Shown: positions 25,385 to 33,049, counted from the stretch's first letter. The stretch: 64,000 bases of DNA from Lachnospiraceae bacterium C6A11 (GCA_000702245.1 JNKY01000016.1:124001-188000), one strand, 5' to 3'. A program made the numbers and translations. Notes: generated from the sequence alone by a model not told the origin.

Positions 25385-25864
25385 GTGGACAAGGAAAGTA
25401 TTGTATATGATACTGCTAATATAAGCGATATTCCGGAATTGGTCAGACTTAGAATCTTATACATGATAGACGATTTTGGTTCTATTACTGACAAGGAAAA
25501 AGAAGGTATGGAGGCTCAGCTTCCGGGCTATTTTGAAAGAGAGCTCGGAAATAAACTGATCGCATTTGTAGCAAGAGCGGAGGGCAGGCTCGTTGCCGCA
25601 GCATATCTTTTGATTATTGAGAAACCTGCAAACCCGTTTTTCCTGAACGGTTTGGATTCAGAGGTTCTCAGCGTATACACCGAAGAAAAATATCGCGGAA
25701 AAGGAATATGTACGAAACTTATGAGTAATATGATCGAATATGCTAAGGCGAATCATCTTAGTCGAATAGATTTGATCGCAACAGACGAAGGATATCCTTT
25801 ATACAAAAAACTAGGTTTTGAAGATAAGGTTCAGAAATATAAGGATATGAGATTAAAACTCTGA
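25385..25864 (+). CDS. GNAT N-acetyltransferase
   Basis: 159 residues, GTG start after AAGGCGGTGAA. GNAT pattern: YDTANISDIPELVRLRILYM, SEVLSVYTEEKYRGKGICTK (loop R-G-K-G-I-C) and EGYPLYKKLGFEDK. A second gene of the same subfamily once existed at the far end of the island: the fragment at 33581-33679 matches its SEVLSVYTEE and GYPLYKKLGF parts joined directly. Acceptor unknown. Confidence 0.9.
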   Translation: MDKESIVYDTANISDIPELVRLRILYMIDDFGSITDKEKEGMEAQLPGYFERELGNKLIAFVARAEGRLVAAAYLLIIEKPANPFFLNGLDSEVLSVYTEEKYRGKGICTKLMSNMIEYAKANHLSRIDLIATDEGYPLYKKLGFEDKVQKYKDMRLKL

Positions 25865-25920
25865 TATCTACGCATTGTATGCCTGTATAAAACCATACTA
25901 ACGAAGGTGGTTAATCAACG

Positions 25921-26055
25921 AAAACAACGTCGAGACTGTAGTACTTTTGTCTAGTGCGGACCGGAGTGGCAACGGAGACCAGCAAACAACCTGGCACTTC
26001 GGATATGAGGATTAAAGCCATTGAGGAAGCGATGAGGCATTTTCAGATGATATGA
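25921..26055 (+). pseudogene. Remnant of the 3' end of an rlmD-like gene
   Basis: One frame encodes ENNVETVVLLSS, close to the VETVVLLSRK end of the intact rlmD product 3.5 kb upstream, and runs on to a stop at about 26012. A second frame (26005-26055) encodes RIKAIEEAMRHFQMI then stop, which matches the last residues (EEAIREALKYFxMI type) of the C-terminal extension found on many Lachnospiraceae RlmD proteins. The ~80 residues that should lie between are missing. A decayed or recombined second rlmD end, not expressed as such. Confidence 0.6.
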
Positions 26056-26110
26056 GAGAAAAGAACGACTGGCTGAAACCTGACGGTTTCGGTCAGTCTG
26101 ATTTTTTATC

Positions 26111-26158
26111 TTGACGGGCTAATGAACATTAGCTATAATTAGGCTAATATGTATTAGC
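26111..26158 (+). promoter_or_regulatory. Promoter with paired palindromic operator (copy A)
   Basis: TTGACG at 26111-26116, 17-base spacer, TATAAT at 26134-26139. The spacer holds GCTAATGAACATTAGC (26118-26133) and the start region holds GCTAATATGTATTAGC (26143-26158); both are GCTAAT-N4-ATTAGC palindromes, 25 bp centre to centre. Copy B in front of the tetR gene at 29301 is nearly identical, so the TetR protein should bind here too. Downstream lies only a truncated GNAT frame. Confidence 0.85.
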
Positions 26159-26161
26159 AAA

Positions 26162-26353
26162 ATGGCAGTTTTACTGGAAAGACAGGGCCAAGGTATTGGT
26201 AGGCAATTACTGAAGACACTATTAGATTATAGTAAGGAAACAGGATATGCCGGAGTTGTTCTTTACACCAGTGAATATGCACCTGCTACCAAATTTTATA
26301 AAAAGAATGGTTTTAAGCTGTCACAAGGAACTATTTGTATGTATTGCGAGTAA
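26162..26353 (+). pseudogene. GNAT fragment, C-terminal half only
   Basis: 63 codons that start inside the GNAT fold: RQGQGIGRQLLKTLLDYSKE (loop Q-G-Q-G-I-G), then VVLYTSEYAPATKFYKKNGF and a short end. The N-terminal 70-80 residues are missing. The ATG lies 3 bp after the operator pair with no ribosome site, so it looks as if the promoter was joined by deletion to the 3' half of a GNAT gene. Confidence 0.75.
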
Positions 26354-26432
26354 GACCTGATTTGTAGAGGCTTGAGATTTTCAGATGGAGAAACTGACAG
26401 AGAACATGATCCGCTTTGAAGAAAGGAATAAA

Positions 26433-26906
26433 ATGATGTTTTTACGCAAGAGTACTATAAACGATATTAAAGAACTTACAGCTATTTCCATTAAAGCATT
26501 TGGCTCTGATATACAAGTCGGCGGAAAAGAAGCAGGCGGACCACCGGATTATGATTCGGAAAGCTGGTATAGAAAAATGATGGAGCAGAATCACCTATAT
26601 ACTTTTTTGAATAGCGATGAAAATATTGTGGGTGGTGCCGTTTTGTTTGGAGCAGAGGAATTATTCGTCGGAAGAATATTTATTGATCCTAAGTTTTTCC
26701 GTCAGGGATACGGAATGAAACTTATGATGGAAATTGAGGATTTATTCCATTCTAAAATAATAAAATTAGATACCCCGATTTGGAATGAGCGTACAAACCG
26801 GTTTTATAAAAAGTGCGGTTATACCGAAATCGGAAGAGATGACGAAAGCGTTTATTATGAAAAAAGAGCCTCGCAGAGCTCTGCGTGTACGCAGAGAGTT
26901 CTATGA
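26433..26906 (+). CDS. GNAT N-acetyltransferase
   Basis: 157 residues from the ATG-ATG at 26433, which has GAAAGGA upstream (an ATG at 26385 in frame lacks one). GNAT features: FLRKSTINDIKELTAISIKA, FVGRIFIDPKFFRQGYGMKL (loop R-Q-G-Y-G-M) and NRFYKKCGYTEIG. The last ~14 residues after VYYEKR (Ser/Ala/Thr/Cys-rich) look out of place, as though the natural stop was replaced at the junction with the DUF2992 scrap downstream. The fold itself is complete. Confidence 0.85.
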   Translation: MMFLRKSTINDIKELTAISIKAFGSDIQVGGKEAGGPPDYDSESWYRKMMEQNHLYTFLNSDENIVGGAVLFGAEELFVGRIFIDPKFFRQGYGMKLMMEIEDLFHSKIIKLDTPIWNERTNRFYKKCGYTEIGRDDESVYYEKRASQSSACTQRVL

Positions 26907-26935
26907 GGCGAAAAATACACGGAGACGAAGGCGAC

Positions 26936-27004
26936 GTGAGAACAGAAAAATGTCAGGGACGGCTGACGGTATACTTTGAGGATCCGTTTTGGGCAGGATT
27001 ATGA
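26936..27004 (+). pseudogene. DUF2992 N-terminal fragment
   Basis: 22 codons from a GTG encode VRTEKCQGRLTVYFEDPFWA followed by a stop. GRLTVYFEDPFW is the hallmark start of DUF2992 proteins (~130 residues). A few bases later another frame reads DYEVIV, which matches a later point of the same family (KDYEVYEF), so most of the gene has been deleted internally. Confidence 0.65.
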
Positions 27005-27046
27005 AGTAATCGTGCCGTTACATATTATACAAGGGGAAAGTATGGG

Positions 27047-27184
27047 ATGAGCTGTTACTTTATTGTTGATGTATATATTGATGAAAACAAGGGGCGAGGC
27101 ACCTATGAGGATTATATCGAGAAGGTAAAGCCGATTGTTGAAAGCTTTGGAGGCGAATACCTTGTACGGACAGGGCATATCTAG
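27047..27184 (+). pseudogene. DUF1330-like fragment, N-terminal half
   Basis: 45 codons: SCYFIVDVYIDENKGRGTYE, then DYIEKVKPIVESFGGEYLVR, then stop. This is the first half of a DUF1330 protein (normally ~95 residues), ending in the middle of the fold. AAGGGGAAAG lies upstream, so it could still be translated. It is joined to the GyrI-like gene that follows. Confidence 0.65.
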
Positions 27185-27248
27185 ACCCTATATTGGATTA
27201 TATTGGTATATCGCGCTAAGAAGCAAATTAAAAGTTGGAGAGGGTCGT

Positions 27249-27599
27249 ATGGTTTTTAATGGAATCAGTAAGGTGTTTTCAACAAAAGACAATCGGCAAT
27301 ATGAAACGATTGGCGCATTTTGGGATGAACTATCCAAAGAATATGGCAGAGAAAACCTTAGAGGTTTAGGCTATAACTGGACAACTGATACGATTGAATA
27401 TGTCATCGGGCTTAAATCCGGCGACATAGATAATGCAAACTGTTCTGTGGTTTTGCCGAATTCAGGATGGATTGCCGTGAAAGGAAAAACAGCAGAATTA
27501 GATATGATCTATCAGAAAATCTACGCCGATGGGGTTCTTACATATGAGATTGAAACTTTTACCGATGAAGGCGAATGCGAGATTTTATATTATAGATAG
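27249..27599 (+). CDS. GyrI-like (effector-binding/SOUL-fold) domain protein
   Basis: 116 residues from the ATG after GGAGAGGGTCGT. Pattern of small GyrI-like proteins: FNGISKVFSTKDNRQYETIG, AFWDELSKEYGRENLRGLGY, IEYVIGLKSGD, WIAVKGKTAELDMIYQKIYA and the EIETFTDEGECEILYY end. The fold binds small hydrophobic molecules; relatives are stand-alone effector-binding domains of AraC/MerR regulators or cyclopropanoid hydrolases. An upstream extension of the same frame (from 27135) overlaps the DUF1330 scrap and is not needed. Confidence 0.75.
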   Translation: MVFNGISKVFSTKDNRQYETIGAFWDELSKEYGRENLRGLGYNWTTDTIEYVIGLKSGDIDNANCSVVLPNSGWIAVKGKTAELDMIYQKIYADGVLTYEIETFTDEGECEILYYR

Positions 27600-27636
27600 T
27601 TTTAGATTTTGACGAAGGTGCCGGAGGTAAAGTTTC

Positions 27637-28128
27637 ATGTGTGAAGAGCGTAAGTGGAAAAAGGATATACATATTCAACTTGCAAATATGAAATATACTG
27701 ATAGCTGCATAGAAATTCTGCAAAATTCTGATTTGGGAAGAGCGTATTTCAGCGATTATGAAAAGGCAGCCAATATGCTAACATATGCAGTGGAACAAGA
27801 AAACATATATGTTGCATTGGATGAAAATGAGAAATGCCTGGGGTTTATTTACTACATGACAAATGGTGTTTTTGGAAGCTACCCCTATCTTCATATTGTT
27901 GCAGTAAAGGAAGAATACAGGAATTATGGTATCGGTAAGCAGCTGATAAAGTTTTTTGAGGATAATGCTTCCGATTCTTCTTCAGCAAAATTTTTCTTAA
28001 CTGTAGATGATTTTAACCCGGGAGCGAAGAAATTATATGAAAATCTGGGGTATAAGTGTGTCGGAGAACTACCTGATTTTTATAAAAAGGGGATTAACTG
28101 CTATCTGATGATGAAAAGAAGAGGGTAG
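27637..28128 (+). CDS. GNAT N-acetyltransferase
   Basis: 163 residues, ATG after CGGAGGTAAAGTTTC. Complete GNAT: IQLANMKYTDSCIEILQNSD, YPYLHIVAVKEEYRNYGIGK (loop R-N-Y-G-I-G), FFLTVDDFNPGAKKLYENLG and GYKCVGELPDFYKKGINCYL. The ELPDFYKKGINxYLM ending resembles peptide-alpha-N-acetyltransferase-like members, but the acceptor is unknown. The DUF3795 gene follows after 4 bp. Confidence 0.9.
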   Translation: MCEERKWKKDIHIQLANMKYTDSCIEILQNSDLGRAYFSDYEKAANMLTYAVEQENIYVALDENEKCLGFIYYMTNGVFGSYPYLHIVAVKEEYRNYGIGKQLIKFFEDNASDSSSAKFFLTVDDFNPGAKKLYENLGYKCVGELPDFYKKGINCYLMMKRRG

Positions 28129-28132
28129 AGGT

Positions 28133-28477
28133 ATGAATAAGGAATGGTGCGGCGGCTGCAGGACATGCTATAATACCTGTTCATACGCAACCGAAAGCCC
28201 CAATCATATATGTCCCAATACCGCATGCTGTAATGAAAAAGGTCTGGACGGCTGTTATGACTGCGATGATCTCGCAGATTGCCATACAGGCTTCTATTCA
28301 CTTGGAAATGATGCAAACGCGGTGAAGGCGATGGCCATGTTCATACGGAAGCATGGCAAGAAAGAATTGGCAGCTGTTCTTGATAATCTGCATAAGAAGC
28401 ATGATTTTCAGAAGATCCAGGAGGTACTTGGGACTAACCTGAATGAAGGATTGAAGATTCTTGAGGGAAACAGATAA
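28133..28477 (+). CDS. DUF3795 Cys-rich protein
   Basis: 114 residues; ATG preceded by AGAGGGTAGAGGT and only 4 bp after the GNAT stop. The first 50 residues hold eleven cysteines (CGGCRTCYNTC, CPNTACCNEKGLDGCYDC, LADC), the DUF3795 metal-binding pattern, followed by a helical part (AMAMFIRKHGKKELAAVLDN). Function unknown; probably binds zinc or an iron-sulfur cluster. Confidence 0.8.
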   Translation: MNKEWCGGCRTCYNTCSYATESPNHICPNTACCNEKGLDGCYDCDDLADCHTGFYSLGNDANAVKAMAMFIRKHGKKELAAVLDNLHKKHDFQKIQEVLGTNLNEGLKILEGNR

Positions 28478-28506
28478 AATCGGTGGAATAGTGTGAGGCT
28501 AATTAT

Positions 28507-29022
28507 ATGCAAGTGATTCTTGAAACGGAAAGACTTTTCTTACGCAAAATGACTATGGAAGATTTTGATTCGTTATATGTAGTTTTAGCAGATCATAGTA
28601 TCATGCAGCACTATCCTTATGCTTTCGATGAGAAAAGGGTCAGGGAATGGATAGGGCGTAACATGAAACACTATGAAGAAAATGGATTCGGACTGTGGGC
28701 TGTGTGTCTGAAGGATACCGGAGAAATGATCGGAGATTGTGGGCTTACCCTTCAAAATATAGAAGGAGAGATGCTGCCTGAAATAGGTTATCACATCAGG
28801 CGTGACTGCCAGTGCAGGGGTTATGCTAAAGAAGCTGCTGCAGCCGTGCGAAGTTGGGCGTTTCAGAACACAGTTTATCCGGCATTGTATTCGTATTGCA
28901 AGTACACAAATATACCTTCCATCAAAACTGCTGAAGCAATCGGTATGCATTTTGACAAAGAGTACCCAGATGAAGCAAATGAAATCACTCATGTTTCAGT
29001 TATTTACCGGGAAGATATTTAA
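28507..29022 (+). CDS. GNAT N-acetyltransferase, RimJ/RimL type
   Basis: 171 residues. Opens with ILETERLFLRKMTMEDFDSL, typical of RimJ/RimL-type enzymes, followed by GEMIGDCGLTLQNIEGEMLP, EIGYHIRRDCQCRGYAKEAA (loop Q-C-R-G-Y-A) and NIPSIKTAEAIGMHF. Could acetylate a ribosomal-protein N-terminus or a small molecule. No strong ribosome site is visible just upstream (AGGCTAATTAT), so expression may be low. Confidence 0.88.
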   Translation: MQVILETERLFLRKMTMEDFDSLYVVLADHSIMQHYPYAFDEKRVREWIGRNMKHYEENGFGLWAVCLKDTGEMIGDCGLTLQNIEGEMLPEIGYHIRRDCQCRGYAKEAAAAVRSWAFQNTVYPALYSYCKYTNIPSIKTAEAIGMHFDKEYPDEANEITHVSVIYREDI

Positions 29023-29237
29023 GTGATGGCAAATATAATAACAGGCTTTAGGGGACTGATCATACAAGGGCGCTGGATGTCCGGGGGTTGCTCGAGATCC
29101 GGGGGATCTCGGTTCAGCAACGACCGAAGTGGAACGTAGACCATCCGTTTAGCACCGACCGAAACGAAGTGGAGAAAAAGGATATGGCGTTTGATTAATG
29201 GAAGCTGGGAGCTACGGAAATCAGTCTTTTTTTCATC

Positions 29238-29285
29238 TTGACGGGCTAATGAATATTAGCTATAATGAGGCTAATAGTTATTAGC
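29238..29285 (+). promoter_or_regulatory. Promoter with paired palindromic operator (copy B) of the tetR gene
   Basis: TTGACG at 29238-29243, 17-base spacer, TATAAT at 29261-29266. GCTAATGAATATTAGC (29245-29260) fills the spacer and GCTAATAGTTATTAGC (29270-29285) covers the start point. Binding of a TetR dimer at either palindrome would block RNA polymerase, so negative autoregulation is the natural reading. About 47 of 51 bases match copy A at 26.1 kb. Confidence 0.88.
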
Positions 29286-29300
29286 GGAACGGAGGGAGTC

Positions 29301-29885
29301 ATGTCTACCAAAGAGAAAATACTGGATGCGGCATTAACATTATTTGCAGAGAATGGATACGATGGAACAAGCGTGGAGCAGATTGCTAAGATTGTCGGGA
29401 TCAAAGCTCCATCGCTATATAAGCACTATAAAGGCAAAGAGGACATCCTGAATGCGTTGATTGATTCTGCAGAAGAGCGGTATGAGGTAATGTTTGGATC
29501 TGAGAAAAACATCGGGAAGGTGCCGCAGAGCCGGGAGGAGTTTATAAAGGTGACTATGGAAAGGATCTCATTCACAATGCGGGATCCCATAATCAAAAAG
29601 ACGAGGATGCTTCTTGTGCAAGAGCAGTTCAGAAATGAAAGGATTTCCGAGGCTACAACCAGACATCAGCTGGACGGGATACAGAGGATGTTTGCAAAGA
29701 TTATCAAGGGAATGATGGATGAGGGGATAGTCGTAAAGGATGATCCGAAGCTGCTTGCAGTAGAACTTACCGCACCGGCTGTTCTGCAGATTGCAAGGTC
29801 AGACAGACAGCCGCAGTGTGAGAAAGAATGCATGGAATACATCGAGAAGCATTTGCGGCATTTTTGTAAGGTATACATGAGATAG
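29301..29885 (+). CDS. TetR-family regulator, probably autorepressing
   Basis: 194 residues from ATG 29301, which has GGAGGGAGTC in front; an upstream in-frame codon lies inside the operator and is rejected. The HTH is in residues ~1-50: TKEKILDAALTLFAENGYDG, TSVEQIAKIVGIKAPSLYKH, YKGKEDIL. The C-terminal domain (~55-194) would bind ligand and dimerise; ligand unknown. The natural target gene is not clear, because the next frame is only a GNAT scrap; the second operator copy at 26.1 kb is a candidate target. Confidence 0.9.
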   Translation: MSTKEKILDAALTLFAENGYDGTSVEQIAKIVGIKAPSLYKHYKGKEDILNALIDSAEERYEVMFGSEKNIGKVPQSREEFIKVTMERISFTMRDPIIKKTRMLLVQEQFRNERISEATTRHQLDGIQRMFAKIIKGMMDEGIVVKDDPKLLAVELTAPAVLQIARSDRQPQCEKECMEYIEKHLRHFCKVYMR

Positions 29886-30031
29886 GAGCAGTGGCCTTGT
29901 ATATTTCTGCATGTTCATCTGAAGAAACTATTGCTTTTTATAAAGCTATGGGAGCTGAACTCGCAGATTGTCCGATAAAGGAAATTGCAGAAGAAGAACC
30001 GTATGATTTGCAAATGGTTTGTTATGTTTAG
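29886..30031 (+). pseudogene. GNAT fragment, C-terminal third
   Basis: Starting right at the tetR stop, the frame GAVALYISACSSEETIAFYK then AMGAELADCPIKEIAEEEPY and DLQMVCYV-stop encodes the end of a GNAT domain (the SxEETIAFYKxMGA motif). No start codon or N-terminal part. Probably the remains of the gene that tetR once preceded or of an unrelated neighbour. Confidence 0.7.
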
Positions 30032-30101
30032 ATTACGCAAGAGTACAGGAATGCGGAAGATCAGGAAATACTTGAATTTTTCGAACTATGGAGGTTGAAA
30101 A

Positions 30102-30917
30102 ATGTTAGAAAACCTGATTATCAGGCAAGAGAGACCTGAGGATTATAAAGAAACTGAACTTATGGCAATGCGAAGCTTTTGGAATAAATACTGGCCCGGA
30201 GCCACGGAACATCTTTTGATTCGTATTATCCGTGAATCAAAGGATTATGTCCCTGAAATCAGCCGTATCGCAGAACTTGATGGAAAGATAGTAGGCGCCG
30301 TGTATTATACGAAGGCATGGATTGTAGATGGCGATATAAAACACGAAATTGTCACCTTTGGTCCACTGGCGGTAGAGCCAACGCTTGAAGGTAATGATAT
30401 AGGTGGAGCATTAATTAGGGAAACCATTAAACTTGCTCGACAAAATGGCATCACAGGAATTGCACTGATGGGGGAACCTTACTATTATCCGCGATTTGGT
30501 TTTGAAAGAGGGGCAGATCATGGATTAACTGATGCGCAGGGAAACACGTTCGATGCGCTTATGTGCCTTCCTTTGAACGATGAGTTTAAGTCAATAAAGG
30601 GAAAACTGATCGAAAGCGAAGATTTTGAAAAGCTGGAAGATGAAAAGTTATTAGAGGAGATAAGCAAAGAATTTCCGGCATATCGGAGAGTCAAGGTACA
30701 AGAGGGCTTTATGCAGATATTTGGGCAACACCTTGGAGTCGTTGAATCGGTAGAAGATGAAACTTTTATGGTTCGTTATTGGGAACTTTTGATTCCCGCC
30801 AAGGGCGATGATTCACTTGAGGAAAAGCCGGAAAAGGGAAGCGACGTGCAGTTTATTTGGAATCACAAAGGAGAATCTCGGATTACAAAAGTTTTCAAGA
30901 ACCTGTTGGAGAATTAA
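30102..30917 (+). CDS. GNAT N-acetyltransferase with C-terminal extension (YhbS-like)
   Basis: 271 residues, ATG after TGGAGGTTGAAAA. Residues ~1-160 are GNAT: IIRQERPEDYKETELMAMRS, VTFGPLAVEPTLEGNDIGGA and ALMGEPYYYPRFGFERGADH. The acetyl-CoA loop reads E-G-N-D-I-G instead of Q/R-x-x-G-x-G/A, so cofactor binding may be altered. Residues ~165-271 form an extra helical and strand region seen in this subfamily. Followed by a GyrI-like gene, then two more GNAT genes in a tight row. Confidence 0.85.
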   Translation: MLENLIIRQERPEDYKETELMAMRSFWNKYWPGATEHLLIRIIRESKDYVPEISRIAELDGKIVGAVYYTKAWIVDGDIKHEIVTFGPLAVEPTLEGNDIGGALIRETIKLARQNGITGIALMGEPYYYPRFGFERGADHGLTDAQGNTFDALMCLPLNDEFKSIKGKLIESEDFEKLEDEKLLEEISKEFPAYRRVKVQEGFMQIFGQHLGVVESVEDETFMVRYWELLIPAKGDDSLEEKPEKGSDVQFIWNHKGESRITKVFKNLLEN

Positions 30918-30945
30918 CTCGCAAAATAATGTAGGAGCAAAACAA

Positions 30946-31434
30946 ATGAAAAAGGGATTATCACTGACAAGCAAAGTGATAGAAGGTCAGAATATATCCT
31001 ATCGCATATTTGGCAAGGATTATGTGGTGCCGCCATTGGAAGGTTTTTGGTGGCAGACCGGCGTGGTCGGTATCGACTATGCTCATAAAGAAGATTTCAA
31101 GTGGATATCCGTCATCCGCCTGCCAGACTTTGTAACGAAAGATGATTTTGAGTGGGCTGTCAGGGAAGCTACGGTTAAGAAGAAACAGGATTTCTCAAAG
31201 GTGGAGTTCTTTACTTATGATGAAGGGTTGTGTGTGCAGTGCATGCATATAGGATCGTATGATGATGAACCTGCTACAGTAGAAGCAATGCACAGATTTA
31301 TGGAAGAGCAGGGATATGTGCTTGATATTACGGATCAGAGGATGCACCACGAGATTTATCTCTCCGATGCAAGGAAGGTTGCTCCGGAGAAACTGAAGAC
31401 TGTGGTTAGGCATCCGATAAGGAGGTATTTATAG
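30946..31434 (+). CDS. GyrI-like small-molecule-binding protein
   Basis: 162 residues from ATG 30946 with TAGGAGCAAAACAA upstream; an earlier in-frame codon (30808) would overlap the GNAT gene and lacks a site. Typical GyrI-like pattern: PPLEGFWWQTG, FKWISVIRLPDFVTKDDFEW, EGLCVQCMHIGSYDDEPATV and the conserved MHHEIYLSDARKVAPEKLKT end. Family members bind or hydrolyse small toxic compounds. Its stop is followed 1 bp later by the next GNAT start. Confidence 0.85.
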   Translation: MKKGLSLTSKVIEGQNISYRIFGKDYVVPPLEGFWWQTGVVGIDYAHKEDFKWISVIRLPDFVTKDDFEWAVREATVKKKQDFSKVEFFTYDEGLCVQCMHIGSYDDEPATVEAMHRFMEEQGYVLDITDQRMHHEIYLSDARKVAPEKLKTVVRHPIRRYL

Positions 31435-31435
31435 T

Positions 31436-32227
31436 ATGGACAGTTTTGTTGATGAAAGAGATTATAAACTTTTAGAATCAGATAAATACACGTTTTTCGT
31501 TCTGAAGCAGATCATGGGAGGAAATGTAAAGCTTTTACTGTCTGACCATGAAAGACTGATCATCTGCTATACCGGTCATCCGTTTCCGGTATGGATATGG
31601 ACGCCGGATGACGCCTCGGGTGAAGAGATGGAAAAAGCATATAAGCTTGCGAAAGAGAATGAACTGCTCTCGGACAAGTGTAGTTTTAATGTCAAATATT
31701 CTCTTGCTGAGTATTTTATAAAGCGTTCTAATGAGGACGGCTTTTCGATGAAAATATCAATAAATATGTATGCGTATGACTGTCTTAATCCTGTAAAGCC
31801 GCAGGAAAAAGCTGACGGAGACATTCATCTTTGTAAGGCTGAGGATCTGGATGAACTGGTTTCTTTTATGGATATGTTTCATAAGGAAATCGGGATTGAT
31901 CAACAAGATATCCAAGGGTATCAATCAGAGGCAAAGACCTTTATCGAAGCCGGTAGTATGTATTTTTGGAAGGATGCAGAGGGTAATAGTGTAGCGAGCT
32001 GTAAGTATGCGCCTAACGGTGATATGGCTTCCATAAATCTGGTATTTACAAGGCCTGAGTATCGCAGAAAGTATTACGCTGAGAATCTCGTGTATCAGGT
32101 GACGATGAAGGCAAAGGAAGCGGGGTTCGTTCCGATGCTCTATACGAATGCAGATTATGAAGCTTCGAATGCTTGTTATGAGAAAATAGGATACGTAATT
32201 CGAGGGAAGCTTTGCACCGTTGGCTAA
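31436..32227 (+). CDS. GNAT N-acetyltransferase with long N-terminal domain
   Basis: 263 residues, ATG after AAGGAGGTATTTATAGT. Residues 1-125 form a first domain (YTFFVLKQIMGG, YTGHPFPVWIWTPDD) and residues ~130-263 a GNAT domain: HLCKAEDLDELVSFMDMFHK, INLVFTRPEYRRKYYAENLV and SNACYEKIGYVIRGKLCTVG. The pyrophosphate loop reads R-R-K-Y-Y-A, lacking the usual Gly. The last 15 codons and the junction to the next gene recur as a decayed copy at 36222-36269. Confidence 0.85.
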   Translation: MDSFVDERDYKLLESDKYTFFVLKQIMGGNVKLLLSDHERLIICYTGHPFPVWIWTPDDASGEEMEKAYKLAKENELLSDKCSFNVKYSLAEYFIKRSNEDGFSMKISINMYAYDCLNPVKPQEKADGDIHLCKAEDLDELVSFMDMFHKEIGIDQQDIQGYQSEAKTFIEAGSMYFWKDAEGNSVASCKYAPNGDMASINLVFTRPEYRRKYYAENLVYQVTMKAKEAGFVPMLYTNADYEASNACYEKIGYVIRGKLCTVG

Positions 32228-32251
32228 TCAGAAAAGCAGTGGAGAGATTCG

Positions 32252-33049
32252 ATGGAAATAATTGATTATTATGCCGGTGACAATAAGGATCACTGGCTTT
32301 TTGAAATAAATAAGAGTGACTGGAGAGCAGGAAAATATCTGTATGAACTGCTCCGTGATAATAAATTAAAGGAGTTATGTGGTGAATCGACCAAGGTTCT
32401 CCTTCTTGTTGATGGTGATAAATTGATGTCATTTTGTACATATGCCGAACAAGACGAGATACGGGAGCCGTCACTGACACCTTGGGTAGGCTTTGTGTAT
32501 ACCTTCCCGGAATACCGGGGAAAGCGGCGTGTGGGGAAACTCTTGGAATATGCCTATATACTTGCAAAGAAAGAAGGACATAAGCATATTTATATTTCCA
32601 CGGGTGAAACAGGACTTTATGAGAAATACGGATACAGCTTCTGGAAAACCATGAAGGATGTCGGCGGAGAGGAAAGCCGAGTATATAAAACGGATATTGT
32701 CACAGTGGATTATAGTGATGTGCTGGGAACTGTAGTGAGCGGAACGATTGACAGACCGCTTGGAAGCGCTCATCCAAAGCATCCTGAGATGATCTATCCC
32801 ATCAATTATGGTTATGTGGATAATGTATTTGCCGGGGATGGGGCTGAACAGGATGTGTATGTCTTTGGGACAGATCAGCCGATAGAAGCATTTACCGGCA
32901 GGGTTGTTGCTGTTTATCATCGCCTGAATGATTGTGAAGATAAGTGGATTGTAAGTCTAAGCGGAGAAGTGATTCAGAGAGAGGATATTCTTGAGGCTAT
33001 TGCTTTTCAGGAACAGTTTTTTATGGGAGAACTGTACATGCTGGAATGA
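32252..33049 (+). CDS. GNAT-like domain fused to an inorganic-pyrophosphatase-like domain
   Basis: 265 residues. Residues ~1-140 are GNAT-like: LMSFCTYAEQDEI, WVGFVYTFPEYRGKRRVGKL (loop R-G-K-R-R-V, degenerate) and GLYEKYGYSFWK. Residues ~158-265 resemble small family I inorganic pyrophosphatases: TIDRPLGSAHPKHPEMIYPI, NYGYVDNVFAGDGAEQDVYV, FTGRVVAVYHRLNDCEDKWI. The Asp-rich DGxExDVYV core is kept as DGAEQDVYV. The product could couple acetyl transfer with pyrophosphate-bond chemistry, but neither activity is shown. The first ~27 codons and the leader recur at 36250-36380. Confidence 0.82.
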   Translation: MEIIDYYAGDNKDHWLFEINKSDWRAGKYLYELLRDNKLKELCGESTKVLLLVDGDKLMSFCTYAEQDEIREPSLTPWVGFVYTFPEYRGKRRVGKLLEYAYILAKKEGHKHIYISTGETGLYEKYGYSFWKTMKDVGGEESRVYKTDIVTVDYSDVLGTVVSGTIDRPLGSAHPKHPEMIYPINYGYVDNVFAGDGAEQDVYVFGTDQPIEAFTGRVVAVYHRLNDCEDKWIVSLSGEVIQREDILEAIAFQEQFFMGELYMLE

